A stretch of DNA of 64,000 bases from Cupriavidus sp. WKF15 (GCF_029278605.1 NZ_CP119572.1:372001-436000), one strand, 5' to 3'; shown: positions 36,853 to 49,901, numbered from the stretch's first letter. Translations and numbers: made by a program. The notes: generated by a model from the sequence alone, not told the origin.

Positions 36853-37653
36853 TCACATGCGGAAGTTCTCGCCCAGATAGACGCGACGCACCGACTCGTT
36901 GGCGATGATGTCTTCGGGCTGGCCCGCTGCGAGTACGGTGCCTTCGCTGATGATATACGCGTGGTCGCAGATGCCGAGCGTTTCGCGCACATTGTGGTCG
37001 GTGATCAGCACGCCGATGTTGCGTGCCTTGAGGAAGCTGACGATGCGCTGGATCTCGCCGACCGCGATCGGGTCCACGCCGGCAAATGGCTCGTCGAGCA
37101 GGATGAAGCGCGGCGACGATGCCAGCGCGCGCGCGATTTCCACACGGCGGCGCTCACCGCCCGACAGCGACAGCGCGGGATTGTTGCGCAGGTGGGCGAT
37201 CTGCAGGTCGTCGAGCAGCGTATCGAGGCGGCGGTCGATCTCGGCCTTGGGCAGCGCCTTGCCGTTTTCGAGCTGGAGCTCCAGCACCGCGCGGATGTTC
37301 TCTTCCACATTGAGCTTGCGGAACACCGAAGCTTCCTGCGGCAGGTAGGACAGGCCCATGCGCGCACGCTCGTGGATGGCCAGGCCGCTGATGTGCTTGC
37401 CGTCGAGCACGATATCGCCCTCGTCCAGCGCCACCAGGCCCACGATCATGTAGAACGACGTGGTCTTGCCCGCGCCGTTCGGACCGAGCAGGCCCACGAC
37501 CTCGCCGCTTTTCACGTCGAGCGACACGTCCTTCACCACCGTGCGCGACCCGTAGCGCTTCTTCAGGTGGCGCACGACCATCGTGCTGCTGTCGGCACGG
37601 CCGTCGTTGGCGGCGGAAGCGGACGTGGGGGCGAGCATTGCGGTATCGATCAT
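36853..37653 (-). CDS. lptB: LPS export ABC transporter ATPase LptB
   Basis: 266 residues. Walker [21 protein letters not shown]-loop [12 protein letters not shown], signature [17 protein letters not shown] and Walker [14 protein letters not shown] are typical of LptB. It powers extraction of LPS from the inner membrane with LptFG. The N-terminus is about 20 residues longer than usual; an internal ATG (residue 25, [11 protein letters not shown]) may be the true start. It lies between lptA and rpoN. Confidence 0.96.
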   Translation of the reverse strand: MIDTAMLAPTSASAANDGRADSSTMVVRHLKKRYGSRTVVKDVSLDVKSGEVVGLLGPNGAGKTTSFYMIVGLVALDEGDIVLDGKHISGLAIHERARMGLSYLPQEASVFRKLNVEENIRAVLELQLENGKALPKAEIDRRLDTLLDDLQIAHLRNNPALSLSGGERRRVEIARALASSPRFILLDEPFAGVDPIAVGEIQRIVSFLKARNIGVLITDHNVRETLGICDHAYIISEGTVLAAGQPEDIIANESVRRVYLGENFRM

Positions 37654-37682
37654 GGTGGCGGTGGTGCGCTCGGGCGCGTAAT

Positions 37683-38324
37683 TCAGGGCTTGCTGGACGG
37701 CGCGGGCGCCGGCTTCAGGTCGAGTGGCGGGGCGGCGGCCGCACCGCTAGCTTGCTGGCGCGGCGAGAGCACTGCGCGCACGCGTCCCGACGGGTTGCCG
37801 GCCGAGGTGTTGTCACCGCCGCCGGCAGCTGTGTAGAACTCGTTGCGGCTGTCGTAGGTCAGCACCGCGCCACGGATCTCGTCGACCAGCTTGGCGCCCT
37901 GCAGGCGGGCCATGCGGGCGTGGCCGATCAGCTTGGACATTTCCTGCTTGCCGTCGTACTCGATGCGATCGCCCCAGCCGTCCATGTACTCGTCCACGCC
38001 TTCACGCTTCTGCCGGATATAGGCCTGCTTGCCGGCCTTGGCCGTGGCCACCGCGAACTGGTAGCCCTCGGGATCGGTGCGGATCTCGGCCGCGTCCGAC
38101 TTCAGCACCATGGTGCCCTTGGTCAGGATCACGTTGCCCGTCAGCGTGTAGATCTGCTTGACGTCGTCGTAGCTGGCGTTGTCGGCTTCCAGGACCAGCG
38201 GCTTGTCCCGGTCCGCGCGTTCGGCATGGGCGCCCAGCGGCGCCAGCACGGCAAGCGTGGTCGCCACGGCCAGCAGCAACGGGGAGGCGCGCCGGCGGGA
38301 CAAGGTCGTCAGGGAAGCAATCAT
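37683..38324 (-). CDS. lptA: LPS transport periplasmic protein LptA
   Basis: 213 residues: signal peptide (about 12-34, ending APLGAHA), then the OstA/LptA beta-jellyroll ([33 protein letters not shown]) and a Pro/Ala-rich tail. It bridges the periplasm for LPS. Lies 29 bp before lptB and 87 bp after lptC. Confidence 0.93.
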   Translation of the reverse strand: MIASLTTLSRRRASPLLLAVATTLAVLAPLGAHAERADRDKPLVLEADNASYDDVKQIYTLTGNVILTKGTMVLKSDAAEIRTDPEGYQFAVATAKAGKQAYIRQKREGVDEYMDGWGDRIEYDGKQEMSKLIGHARMARLQGAKLVDEIRGAVLTYDSRNEFYTAAGGGDNTSAGNPSGRVRAVLSPRQQASGAAAAPPLDLKPAPAPSSKP

Positions 38325-38411
38325 GTTGGCAAGAGTCGCAGGAAGGCGGAGGTTCAGGCGCGGTGCTCAGGTCCGCGGTGCCGCCCCGTGGTGCGCGGGC
38401 GGCTGTTGTTG

Positions 38412-39038
38412 TCAGGATCCCGGGGTCCGGGTGGGCGCACCGGTAATGATGGTGCCGCGTACGTTGCCCAGCAATTGTACTTCGCGGGTAACGTTGTTGA
38501 AGATCAGCCCGTTGGCGGTCATGAGCGACGGGCCGCGCGTGAGCTTCACGGCCTTGTCGGTCTTGACAATGTCGTCATTGACCAGGACCCGGAAGTACTC
38601 CGAGGCGGCCGTCATCAGCGGGTCCTTGGCTGCGTCGGCGCCTTGTTGCCGCTCGACGAAGCCGTTGCCGTACAGGTCGATGACCGAGCCTTCGGCATTC
38701 ATGTTGCCGCGATCGGCGCGCACGCTCACCGGCGGGCGGTCAGGCTGGTAGGCGCGCATGGCGGGACGGGTCACTTCGTAGGACTGATCGTCGCCGAAGT
38801 GGACCATCTTGTCGCCGGTGAAGCGCATCTTGGTACTGCCGTCCTGCGCGAGCTCGGTGGCCGAGAAGCGTTCCATGTAGTAGTCGGGCTCGTGCTTGCG
38901 TACGGTCGGCGCCTTGGTGCCTTCCTGCTGCGTATTGATCTGCACCAGCCAGAACGTGCTGCCGGCCACCACTGCCATCAGCAGCAGCGGCAGCAGCCGC
39001 AACACGATCCCGGTGAGGGAAGACAGGAGAGCCTGCAT
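38412..39038 (-). CDS. lptC: LPS export protein LptC
   Basis: 208 residues: one N-terminal membrane helix (about 10-31), then the LptC periplasmic domain (HEPDYYMERFSATELAQDG, MRFTGDKMVHFGDDQSYEV, GVFDLYGNGF-like region). It passes LPS from LptBFG to LptA. It starts only 25 bp after the kdsD stop, leaving no room for kdsC. Confidence 0.92.
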   Translation of the reverse strand: MQALLSSLTGIVLRLLPLLLMAVVAGSTFWLVQINTQQEGTKAPTVRKHEPDYYMERFSATELAQDGSTKMRFTGDKMVHFGDDQSYEVTRPAMRAYQPDRPPVSVRADRGNMNAEGSVIDLYGNGFVERQQGADAAKDPLMTAASEYFRVLVNDDIVKTDKAVKLTRGPSLMTANGLIFNNVTREVQLLGNVRGTIITGAPTRTPGS

Positions 39039-39063
39039 GGTGTCGTTGCGTGCGCGCCGGGGT

Positions 39064-40047
39064 TCAGATGACCTTGGCCCGGGTCAGGTCGTGGATGTGC
39101 AGCGCGCCCACCAGGCGCCCGTCATGGTCGACCACCAGCAACTGGTTGATGCGGTTGGCTTCCATGACCTGCACGGCTTCGACGGCGAGCTGGTCTTCAT
39201 GGATCACGTGCGGGTTGCGGTGCATCACCTCGCCGATCGGCACGGTCTTCCAGTCGCGCGGGGTTTCCAGCAGGCGGCGCAGGTCGCCGTCGGTGAACAC
39301 GCCGATGGCAACGCCGTCCGGGTCGACCACCGCGGTCATGGCCATGCCCTTGCGCGTGATCTCCATCAGTGCCTGGGCCAGCGGCGTGTTCTCGCGGACT
39401 TCAGGCACGGCATTGCCGGTTCGCATGACATCGCGCACGTGGGTCAGCAGCTTGCGGCCGAGCGCGCCGCCGGGGTGCGAGCGGGCGAAGTCTTCCTCGC
39501 CGAAGCCGCGCGCATCGAGTACCGCCACCGCCAGCGCGTCGCCAAGCGCCAGCGCCGCGGTCGTGCTCGCCGTCGGCGCCAGGTTCAGCGGGCAGGCCTC
39601 CTGTTCCACGCCGGCGTCGAGATGCACGTCCGCCAGCTTGGCCAGGTTCGATTCCGGGTTGCCGGTGATCGAGATCAGCCGGGCGCCGATGCGCTTGACG
39701 ATCGGGATGATCGACAGCAGCTCGCCGGTCTCGCCGGAATTGGAGAACGCGATCAGCACATCGTCGCGCGTGACCATGCCCAGGTCGCCGTGGCTGGCTT
39801 CGGCCGGATGCACGAAGAACGACGGCGTACCGGTGGAGGCCAGCGTGGCGGCGACCTTGCGGCCGATATGGCCGGACTTGCCGATGCCGGACACCACGAC
39901 ACGTCCGCTGCACTGGAGGACGAGCTGCACGGCATGCGCGAAGTCGGCGGTCAGGCGCCCGGAAAGCGCGGCGACCGCGTCGGCTTCAATCTGGAGGGTA
40001 CTGCGGGCGAGCCGGAGTGCTCGATCCGCATCGAAATTGGCTATCAT
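39064..40047 (-). CDS. kdsD: Arabinose-5-phosphate isomerase (KdsD/KpsF)
   Basis: 327 residues: N-terminal SIS domain (VVVSGIGKSGHIGRKVAATLASTG, FVHPAEASHGDLGMV, AFSNSGETGEL) and two C-terminal CBS domains (MRTGNAVPEVRENTPLAQAL, IGEVMHRNPHVIHEDQLAVEA). It converts ribulose-5-P to arabinose-5-P, the first step to Kdo. Divergent from the CPA2 antiporter. The longer in-frame extension upstream is rejected as it runs into the antiporter promoter region. Confidence 0.96.
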   Translation of the reverse strand: MIANFDADRALRLARSTLQIEADAVAALSGRLTADFAHAVQLVLQCSGRVVVSGIGKSGHIGRKVAATLASTGTPSFFVHPAEASHGDLGMVTRDDVLIAFSNSGETGELLSIIPIVKRIGARLISITGNPESNLAKLADVHLDAGVEQEACPLNLAPTASTTAALALGDALAVAVLDARGFGEEDFARSHPGGALGRKLLTHVRDVMRTGNAVPEVRENTPLAQALMEITRKGMAMTAVVDPDGVAIGVFTDGDLRRLLETPRDWKTVPIGEVMHRNPHVIHEDQLAVEAVQVMEANRINQLLVVDHDGRLVGALHIHDLTRAKVI

Positions 40048-40181
40048 GGCGACGAAGTATACCAACGAATGCGGCGACGCCCGGGCTGTCCCGGCGAGCG
40101 CCGCGCTTGCCGTGTTCCGCCGGCAGGGCGCCCGTGCCGGGGCACAGCCGGCTGCCCTGGCCGGTTCATCCTGAGCGTCCG

Positions 40182-42161
40182 ATGCATTCTCCGCTGGAAC
40201 TGACCCTGGTGCTGCTGGCTGCCGCCGTCTTCGGCGTGGTCGCGTTCCGCATGCTGCAGCTGCCACCCATGCTCGGTTACCTGGCGGTCGGCATCCTGAT
40301 CGGCCCGCATGCGATGGGCCTGGCCAGCGACACAGCCCAGACAAAGTACCTGGCCGAGTTCGGCGTGGTCTTCCTGATGTTCTCGATCGGCCTGGAGTTC
40401 AACCTCAGCAAGCTGCGCGCCATGAAACGGCTCGTGTTCGGGCTGGGCGGCTCCCAGGTGGCGCTGTCGATGCTGGCCGTGGTGCCGGCGAGCTGGCTGT
40501 TCAACTGGCTGTTTCCCTTGTCGTGGCAGGCGTCGGTGGCGCTCGGCGGGGCGCTGGCCATGTCGTCCACGGCGATCGTCTCGAAGATGCTGGCCGAGCG
40601 CATGGAGCTGGAAAGCGAGCACGGCCGCAACATCATCAGCGTGCTGCTGTTCCAGGACCTGGCCGTGGTGCCGCTGCTGATCGTGATCCCGGCGCTGTCG
40701 CGCGACCCGGGCGACCTGGCCGTGGCGCTGGGCATGGCCACGGCCAAGATCGCCGTGGCGCTGGGCGCGATCTTCTTCCTGGGCCAGCGCCTGATGAGCC
40801 GCTGGTTCCACGTGGTGGCGGCGCGGCGGTCGCAGGAGCTGTTCATGCTGAACCTGCTGCTGGTCACCCTCGGCATGGCCGCGCTGACCGAGCGGCTGGG
40901 CCTGTCGATGGCGCTGGGCGCGTTCATGGCCGGCATGCTGATCTCGGAGACGCCGTACCGGCATCAGGTGGAAGAGGACATCAAGCCCTTCCGCGATGTG
41001 CTGCTGGGGTTGTTCTTCGTCACCATCGGCATGCTGCTCAATATCCAGGTGGTGCTGGAGCACGCATGGCTGGTGTTGATGCTGCTGGTCGTGCCGATCC
41101 TGTTCAAGCTGGTGCTGATCGCCGTACTGGCAAGGCTATTCGGCTCGCGCCAGGGGGTGGCGATCCGTACCGGCCTTGGGCTGGCGCAGGCCGGCGAATT
41201 CGGCTTCGTGCTGCTCAACCAGATCGACGGGCTGAACCTCGTGGATCCGGTGCTGATCCAGGTGATCCTGGCGTCGATGCTGCTGTCGATGCTGGCCGCG
41301 CCATTCCTGATCCAGTACAGCGACGCCATTGTGCTGCGCTTTGCCGCGAACGAATGGCTGATGCAATCGCTGAACATGACGCGCATTGCCGCGCAAAGCC
41401 TGCAGACTGAGAAGCACGCCATCATCTGCGGCTACGGGCGCAGCGGCCAGAACCTGGCCCATATGCTCGAGCGCGAGGGCATCACCTACGTGGCCCTCGA
41501 CCTGGATCCGGACCGCGTGCGCGACGCCGCCGCGGCGGGGGACACGGTGGTCTATGGCGACGCCGGCCGGCGCGAGGCGCTGATTGCCGCGGGTATCCAC
41601 CGTGCCGCGGCGATCATCGTCACCTACGCCAACACGCCGTCCGCGCTCAAGGTGCTGCACCACGTGCAGGAGCTGGCGCCGGCACTGCCGGTGATCGTGC
41701 GCACGGTCGACGATTCGGAACTTGACACGCTGCAGAAGGCCGGCGCCACCGAGGTCGTGCCTGAGATCATCGAAGGCAGCCTGATGCTGGCGTCACATGC
41801 GCTGGTGCTGCTCGGGGTGCCCATGCGGCATGTTCTGCGCGGCGTACAGGAAGCGCGTGACGCGCGCTATAGCCTGTTGCGCGGCTACTTCCACGGCCGC
41901 GACGATGAGGAGGACATGGTCGAGCGCGAGACAGTGCGGCTGCACTCGGTGTCGCTCGGGCCGGCGGCGACGTCGGTGGGCCGGCGCATCGGCGCGCTGG
42001 GGCTGGAGCGGATCGGCGCCGAGGTCACGGCCGTGCGCCGCCGGGGCATCCGCGCCTTCGACCCGGAGCCGGACACGGTGCTCGAAGCCGGCGATATCGT
42101 CGTGCTGCGCGGCACGCCCGAGGCGCTGGAGGCGGCGGAGACGCGGATCCTCAGCGACTGA
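40182..42161 (+). CDS. CPA2-family cation/proton antiporter (KefB/KefC-like)
   Basis: 659 residues. An N-terminal Na+/H+ exchanger domain with 12-13 helices (to about 385), including VVFLMFSIGLEFNLSKLRAM and QDLAVVPLL, is followed by a TrkA-N/RCK Rossmann domain (HAIICGYGRSGQNLAHMLE, with GxGxxG) and a C-terminal TrkA-C-like domain (LGPAATSVGRRIGALGLERIG). Such proteins export K+ or Na+ in exchange for protons under nucleotide or thiol control. The start 40182 follows the last upstream in-frame ATG choice that gives a normal N-terminus. Confidence 0.92.
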   Translation: MHSPLELTLVLLAAAVFGVVAFRMLQLPPMLGYLAVGILIGPHAMGLASDTAQTKYLAEFGVVFLMFSIGLEFNLSKLRAMKRLVFGLGGSQVALSMLAVVPASWLFNWLFPLSWQASVALGGALAMSSTAIVSKMLAERMELESEHGRNIISVLLFQDLAVVPLLIVIPALSRDPGDLAVALGMATAKIAVALGAIFFLGQRLMSRWFHVVAARRSQELFMLNLLLVTLGMAALTERLGLSMALGAFMAGMLISETPYRHQVEEDIKPFRDVLLGLFFVTIGMLLNIQVVLEHAWLVLMLLVVPILFKLVLIAVLARLFGSRQGVAIRTGLGLAQAGEFGFVLLNQIDGLNLVDPVLIQVILASMLLSMLAAPFLIQYSDAIVLRFAANEWLMQSLNMTRIAAQSLQTEKHAIICGYGRSGQNLAHMLEREGITYVALDLDPDRVRDAAAAGDTVVYGDAGRREALIAAGIHRAAAIIVTYANTPSALKVLHHVQELAPALPVIVRTVDDSELDTLQKAGATEVVPEIIEGSLMLASHALVLLGVPMRHVLRGVQEARDARYSLLRGYFHGRDDEEDMVERETVRLHSVSLGPAATSVGRRIGALGLERIGAEVTAVRRRGIRAFDPEPDTVLEAGDIVVLRGTPEALEAAETRILSD

Positions 42162-42187
42162 ACGGATCCGCAGACGCCTGAAAGCGG

Positions 42188-42571
42188 CTAGTGCGCCGCA
42201 CCGGACGGTGCCTCCACCCACGACGGCGGCAGGCTGTCCAGCACCGAGCGCGCATCAAGCGAGCCGATCGGAACGCCGGCATCGGCAGGAATGCGGCCCT
42301 TGCCTTGCAGCATCAGGTAGCGCAGGCAGCACACACGCAGGAACGATGAAAAATTGCCGGCCACGGCCTCGTCACCGCGATGCGTGGTCAGTTCGTCATG
42401 CAGCCGGGTGATGAGCTGGTTGACGGTCATGCCGTCGCGCTGCGCCAGCTCGTCGAGCACTTCCCAGAACAGGTTTTCGAGCCGGATGCTGGTGGCAACG
42501 CCGTGCAGCCGCAGCGATCGCGCCTGGCACGCGTAGGACTGCGGGTTGGCGCGGATAAAGATCTCACACAT
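42188..42571 (-). CDS. Ribbon-helix-helix domain protein
   Basis: 127 residues. The segment GVATSIRLENLFWEVLDELAQRDGMTVNQLITRLHDEL (about 25-62) matches a ribbon-helix-helix DNA-binding domain (RHH_4 type): a beta strand with S-I-R-L followed by two helices. The rest has no recognised domain. GGGAG lies 5 nt before the ATG. It could be a small transcription factor; targets are unknown. It converges with the CPA2 antiporter. Confidence 0.75.
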   Translation of the reverse strand: MCEIFIRANPQSYACQARSLRLHGVATSIRLENLFWEVLDELAQRDGMTVNQLITRLHDELTTHRGDEAVAGNFSSFLRVCCLRYLMLQGKGRIPADAGVPIGSLDARSVLDSLPPSWVEAPSGAAH

Positions 42572-42628
42572 CGTAACTCCCGTGCTGGCGGCGCTGGCCA
42601 GTGCCGGCCGCGCCGTGATCGGAAGCCT

Positions 42629-43207
42629 CTAATGTACGATCCGCGTCCCCAGCACGGCAAGGAACTGGGCCAGCCACGCGGGATGGGCGGGCCAGGCTGG
42701 CGCCGTCACGAGGTTGCCGTCGGTGTGGGCCTGGTCGACCGGGATATCCGCATACTTGCCGCCGGCCAGCTTCACTTCCGGCGCGCAGGCGGGGTAGGCG
42801 GAGCAGGCGCGGCCTTCCAGCGCGCCCGCGGCGGCCAGCAACTGCGCGCCGTGGCAGACCGCCGCGATGGGTTTGCCGGCGCCGGCAAAGTGCTGCACGA
42901 TCTCCAGCACGCGCGCGTTCAGGCGCAGGTATTCCGGGGCGCGTCCGCCGGGGATGACCAGGGCGTCATAGGCAGCCGGGTCGATCTCGGCAAAAGTCGC
43001 GTTGAGCGCGAAGTTGTGGCCGCGCTTTTCGGTGTAGGTCTGGTCGCCTTCGAAATCGTGGATGGCGGTGGCGCAACTGTCGCCAGCCTTCTTGTCCGGG
43101 CATACCGCGTGCACGGTGTGGCCCACCATCTGCAGTGCCTGGAACGGGACCATCGTTTCGTAGTCTTCGGCGAAGTCGCCCACCAGCATCAGAATCTTCT
43201 TTGCCAT
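42629..43207 (-). CDS. DJ-1/PfpI family protein
   Basis: 192 residues. A DJ-1/PfpI fold with the nucleophile elbow [15 protein letters not shown] (Cys-His) and the [11 protein letters not shown] motif with acidic partner. Family members include proteases, glyoxalases and deglycases; activity here cannot be assigned. Overlapping GTG/ATG starts occur at 43210 and 43207; the ATG, 6 nt after AGGAG, is chosen. Confidence 0.88.
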   Translation of the reverse strand: MAKKILMLVGDFAEDYETMVPFQALQMVGHTVHAVCPDKKAGDSCATAIHDFEGDQTYTEKRGHNFALNATFAEIDPAAYDALVIPGGRAPEYLRLNARVLEIVQHFAGAGKPIAAVCHGAQLLAAAGALEGRACSAYPACAPEVKLAGGKYADIPVDQAHTDGNLVTAPAWPAHPAWLAQFLAVLGTRIVH

Positions 43208-43381
43208 CACGGTCTCCTGTATGGTTACGGGTGTTCGGCCGGGCCTGTCGGGCCCGGCATGGCACCGGCAGGGCCATTTTGCGGGCGGCCCGCGCGGCCC
43301 GGGTGGTAACCCGTTACCGCAGTTGCCGCCCGGCCGGCGTTTCCGGAGCGCCCGTGGCGCAACCTACCTTTCACGATTTCC

Positions 43382-43954
43382 ATGGCAGATTTCATCATCC
43401 AGTCCCCCGACCTTGGCGACGTCACAGGCTACCTGCGCGATCGCATCCGTACCGTGCCGGACTGGCCGTTGCCCGGTGTGCAGTTCCGCGACATTACGCC
43501 GCTGCTGCAAAACCCCAAGACCCTGCGCGTGCTGATCGACGTCTTCGTGCACCGCTACATGGACGCACAGCTCGACCTGGTCGCGGGCATCGACGCGCGC
43601 GGCTTCATCCTTGGCGCCATCGTCGCGTATGAACTGAACCTTGGCTTCGTGCCGATCCGCAAGAAGGGCAAGCTGCCGTTCCAGACCGTGGCCGAGGAGT
43701 ACGAGCTCGAATACGGCAGCGCCACGGTCGAGATCCACGCCGATGCCTGCAAGCCGGGCGACCGCGTGCTGCTGGTCGACGACCTGATCGCCACCGGCGG
43801 CACCATGATGGCCGGACGCAAGCTGCTGGAGCGTCTTGGCGCCACGGTGGTGGAGGGTGCCGCGATCGTGGACCTGCCCGAGCTGGGCGGCTCGCGCCTG
43901 CTGCAGGACGGCGGGCTGCCGCTGTTCACGGTGTGCCGGTTCGACGGCCACTGA
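43382..43954 (+). CDS. apt: Adenine phosphoribosyltransferase
   Basis: 190 residues. It salvages adenine with PRPP to AMP. Motifs: [33 protein letters not shown], the flexible loop [20 protein letters not shown], and the PRPP loop [17 protein letters not shown]. Downstream 52 bp lies a LysE family gene. Confidence 0.96.
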   Translation: MADFIIQSPDLGDVTGYLRDRIRTVPDWPLPGVQFRDITPLLQNPKTLRVLIDVFVHRYMDAQLDLVAGIDARGFILGAIVAYELNLGFVPIRKKGKLPFQTVAEEYELEYGSATVEIHADACKPGDRVLLVDDLIATGGTMMAGRKLLERLGATVVEGAAIVDLPELGGSRLLQDGGLPLFTVCRFDGH

Positions 43955-44006
43955 TCTGGCCGAGCGCTGATGCGCCGGCCGCCCGATCCATTCCGACGGA
44001 GATCCC

Positions 44007-44618
44007 ATGCCCGACTTGCTGCTGTTCCTGGTGACCTCGATCGCCATCACCCTCGCTCCCGGCCCCGACAACCTGCAGGTGCTGGCGCGCGGCATGGCGC
44101 AGGGCCGGCGCGCGGGCGTGGTGGCCGCGCTCGGGTTTGCGGTTGGCTGCCTGTTCCACACGATGATCGCCGCGGTCGGGCTGGCGGCGGTCTTGCGTTC
44201 GTCGCCGCTGGCGTTCCAGCTGATCAAGTATGCGGGCGCCGCCTACCTGATCTGGATCGGCATCCAGGCGCTGCGCGCCAGGGGCGGGCTGGCGCAAGGG
44301 GCCGACGTGGCCGCGGTGCCGCTGCGCAAGGTGTTCCGCCAGAGCGTGCTGGGCAACATGATGAACCCGAAGGTCACGCTGTTCTTCCTGGTGTTCCTGC
44401 CGCAGTTCGTGCGCGCGGACGCCGCGCACCCGGCGCTGCAGTTCGTGCTGCTGGGCCTGGTGTTCATGCTGCAGACCGCCGTGGTGTTCTCGCTGTTCGG
44501 CTTGTGCGCGGGCTGGCTCGGCGCGTGGCTGCGCAGGCGTCCGGCCACCGGCCGCTGGCTGGACCGCGCGGCCGGGGCGATTTTCGTCGGCCTCGGCATC
44601 AAGGTCGCGCTGCCCTGA
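44007..44618 (+). CDS. LysE family amino-acid exporter
   Basis: 203 residues with about six helices; typical RhtB/LysE start LLLFLVTSIAITLAPGPDNLQVLARGMAQGRRAGV and LGNMMNPKVTLFFLVFLPQFV. It exports amino acids or their analogues; the substrate is unknown. Probably co-transcribed with apt. Confidence 0.9.
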   Translation: MPDLLLFLVTSIAITLAPGPDNLQVLARGMAQGRRAGVVAALGFAVGCLFHTMIAAVGLAAVLRSSPLAFQLIKYAGAAYLIWIGIQALRARGGLAQGADVAAVPLRKVFRQSVLGNMMNPKVTLFFLVFLPQFVRADAAHPALQFVLLGLVFMLQTAVVFSLFGLCAGWLGAWLRRRPATGRWLDRAAGAIFVGLGIKVALP

Positions 44619-44751
44619 ACGGGGGCTTGGCCCTCGCGCCCGCGGCGTTGCCCCGCCCCCGGGGCGGGCGCATAATGAGCCCTTGACAACAACATGATGA
44701 CCGGGCGGAGCCTCCGAGCTGTAGCCGACACCGGTCACACAGGGGCGCACA

Positions 44752-46443
44752 ATGGGCGTACTTCTGCATCTTCTTTCCGGCGTGGCCCTGCTTGTCTGGG
44801 GCACGAACATCGTCAAGGTCGGGATCCTGCGCGTCTACGGCGCCAATCTCCGGCACGTACTCTCGACCAGCGTCGCCAACCGCTTCACCGCCTTCCTGGC
44901 CGGGCTGGGCGTTACCGGGCTGGTCCAGAGCAGCAACGCCACCGCCGTCATCGTCAGTTCCTTCGTGGGCCAGGGCCTGATCGCCGTGGCGCCGGCACTG
45001 GCCATCATGCTTGGCGCCAATGTGGGCACCGCGGTCATGGTGCAGGTCTTCTCGCTGGATCTGTCCTGGCTGTCGCCGCTGCTGATCTTCGTCGGCGTGA
45101 TCCTTCACCTGTCCTGGAAGGGCAGCAAGCCGGGCCACGTCGGCCGCGTGCTGATCGGACTGGGCCTGATCACGCTGGCGCTCGAACTGATCTCGATCGC
45201 GACGCGCCCCATGGTGCAGGCCGCGGGCGTCAAGGTGCTGTTCGGCACGCTGACCGGCGACGCGGCGCTGGACATGCTGATCGGGGCGTTCCTGACCATC
45301 CTCTGCTATTCAAGCCTGGCCGTGGTGCTGTTCTGCGGCGCGCTGGCCTCGGCCGGCGTGGTGTCGATCCCTGTGGCGCTCGCGCTCGTGCTCGGCGCCA
45401 ATCTCGGGTCCGGCATCTCGGCGCTGCTGACGACGTCGGGCAACAACCAGCCCGGCAAGCGCGTCACGCTCGGCAACCTGCTGTCGCGGCTGCTTGGCTG
45501 CCTGGTCGCCTTGCCGTTCCTGACCGAGGCGGAGAGCCTGCTCGCGCTGATCGACCATGACCCGCAGCGCCTGATCGTCAATTTCCATCTGCTGTTCAAT
45601 GTGGCGTTGGCCGTGCTGCTGCTGGGCGCGACAGGGCCGCTGGCCAGGCTGTGCGAAGCGGTGCTGCCGGGACGCAACACCGGCGAAAGCCAGGTCACGC
45701 CGCGCCATCTCGATCCCGCCGCATTGCCCACGCCGACACTCGCGCTGGCCAACGCCGCACGCGAGGTGCTGCGCATTGGCGACCGCATCGAGCAGATGCT
45801 CGACAACATGCTGCGCGTGCTGCGCACCAACGACGCCAAGCTGGCGACCGCCACCTGCCGCATCGACAACGAGGTGGACGACCTCTACACCGCCATCAAG
45901 CTCTACCTGACCCGCATCAGCCTGGAAGCGCTGGATGAGCGCGACGGGCAGCGCTGGACGGAGATCATCTCGCTGACCATCAACCTCGAACACGCGGGCG
46001 ACATCATCGAGCGGGTGCTGGTCGATGCCAAGGAAAAGAAGATTGCCCACAACCTGATGTTCTCCGAGGCGGGCATGCAGGAAATCGCCGAGATGCACGC
46101 GCGGCTCGTGGCCAATCTCCGGCTCGGCCTGTCGGTGTTCCTCAACGGCGATCTCAAGAGCGCGCAGACGCTGATGGCCGAGAAGGCCAACTTCCGCGAA
46201 CTCGAGCAGAAATACGCGCGCACCCACCTGCAGCGCGTGGCCGTGCAGACCGCGGAAAGCGTGGAAACCAGTTCGCTGCACCTGGACGTGATCAGCGAGC
46301 TCAAGCGCCTGAACTCGCTGTTCTGCGCGACCGCCTACCCGGTGCTCGAGCTGGCCGGCGTGCTGAACCGCAGCCGCATGAAGGAAGACGACGCTTCGGG
46401 CGCTCCGCCGGTGCAGCAACTGAGTGCTGCGGCGCGGCGGTGA
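44752..46443 (+). CDS. Na/Pi cotransporter family protein with PhoU-like domain
   Basis: 563 residues. About eight helices in two repeats; the first repeat has the QSSNATAVIVSSFVGQGL motif typical of Na/Pi (NptA/SLC34-type) transporters, while the second repeat reads LCYSSLAVVLF, so its QSS motif is altered. From about residue 335 a PhoU-like helical domain (REVLRIGDRIEQMLDNMLRV) follows, suggesting phosphate-sensitive regulation. Likely phosphate or anion transport in the inner membrane. Confidence 0.9.
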   Translation: MGVLLHLLSGVALLVWGTNIVKVGILRVYGANLRHVLSTSVANRFTAFLAGLGVTGLVQSSNATAVIVSSFVGQGLIAVAPALAIMLGANVGTAVMVQVFSLDLSWLSPLLIFVGVILHLSWKGSKPGHVGRVLIGLGLITLALELISIATRPMVQAAGVKVLFGTLTGDAALDMLIGAFLTILCYSSLAVVLFCGALASAGVVSIPVALALVLGANLGSGISALLTTSGNNQPGKRVTLGNLLSRLLGCLVALPFLTEAESLLALIDHDPQRLIVNFHLLFNVALAVLLLGATGPLARLCEAVLPGRNTGESQVTPRHLDPAALPTPTLALANAAREVLRIGDRIEQMLDNMLRVLRTNDAKLATATCRIDNEVDDLYTAIKLYLTRISLEALDERDGQRWTEIISLTINLEHAGDIIERVLVDAKEKKIAHNLMFSEAGMQEIAEMHARLVANLRLGLSVFLNGDLKSAQTLMAEKANFRELEQKYARTHLQRVAVQTAESVETSSLHLDVISELKRLNSLFCATAYPVLELAGVLNRSRMKEDDASGAPPVQQLSAAARR

Positions 46444-46444
46444 G

Positions 46445-46930
46445 CTACAGCTTGTAGCCGAACCTGCGCAGCAGCTCTCGCCGCTCCTTGATATCGGCAT
46501 CCGTCTCGATGCCGAGCGGCGAGGCGCCATCGACCACGCCCAGCACGGCACGGCCGCCATCGGTCTGCGCGATGATGACCTCGGCCGGGTTGGCTGTCGC
46601 ACAGTAGATCCGGCAGACTTCCGGCACCGCGCGCACAGCGCCGAGCACATTGACGGGGAAGAACCCGTCGCCCAGGAAGATGAAAAACGAGTGGCCGGCC
46701 CCGACCGTGCGGGCGTTCTCGCAGGCGAGATCGATCAGCGCCTCGTCGTTGCCCGACCAGCGCACCAGCCGCTTGCCGGAAGCCTCGCAGAATGCCAGCC
46801 CGAAGCGGATGCCGGGCACGGTGCCGACCAGCGCCTCATGCAGGTCTTCCACGGTCTTGATGAAGTGCGACTGGCCGAAGATGAAGTTGGTCGCTTCCGG
46901 CTTGGTGACCGGTACCGACAGGAGTTCCAT
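46445..46930 (-). CDS. Adenosine-specific kinase-like protein (PF04008 family)
   Basis: 161 residues matching the PF04008 family: VTKPEATNFIFGQSHFIKTVEDLHEALV, FGLAFCEASGKRLVRWSGND and FFPVNVLGAVRAVPEVCRIYCATANP. One archaeal member binds adenosine and gave the family its kinase name; the cellular role in bacteria is unsettled. Its stop abuts the Na/Pi gene stop. Confidence 0.85.
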   Translation of the reverse strand: MELLSVPVTKPEATNFIFGQSHFIKTVEDLHEALVGTVPGIRFGLAFCEASGKRLVRWSGNDEALIDLACENARTVGAGHSFFIFLGDGFFPVNVLGAVRAVPEVCRIYCATANPAEVIIAQTDGGRAVLGVVDGASPLGIETDADIKERRELLRRFGYKL

Positions 46931-47036
46931 GGCGGGCCTCCATGTGTTGGCGGCGACGGCCGTCGTGGCCGTCCTTGCCGTTCATGGTAGGCACTGCGGT
47001 ACCGAATGCAAGCCGTTGCAGCCGTCCCTCAGCGCT

Positions 47037-49901
<2,865 letters not shown>

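Noticed and set aside
44650..44676. GC-rich hairpin followed by CATAAT upstream of the Na/Pi gene as terminator or promoter
   Set aside because: The hairpin has no T-run and the CATAAT has no matching -35; left unassigned.
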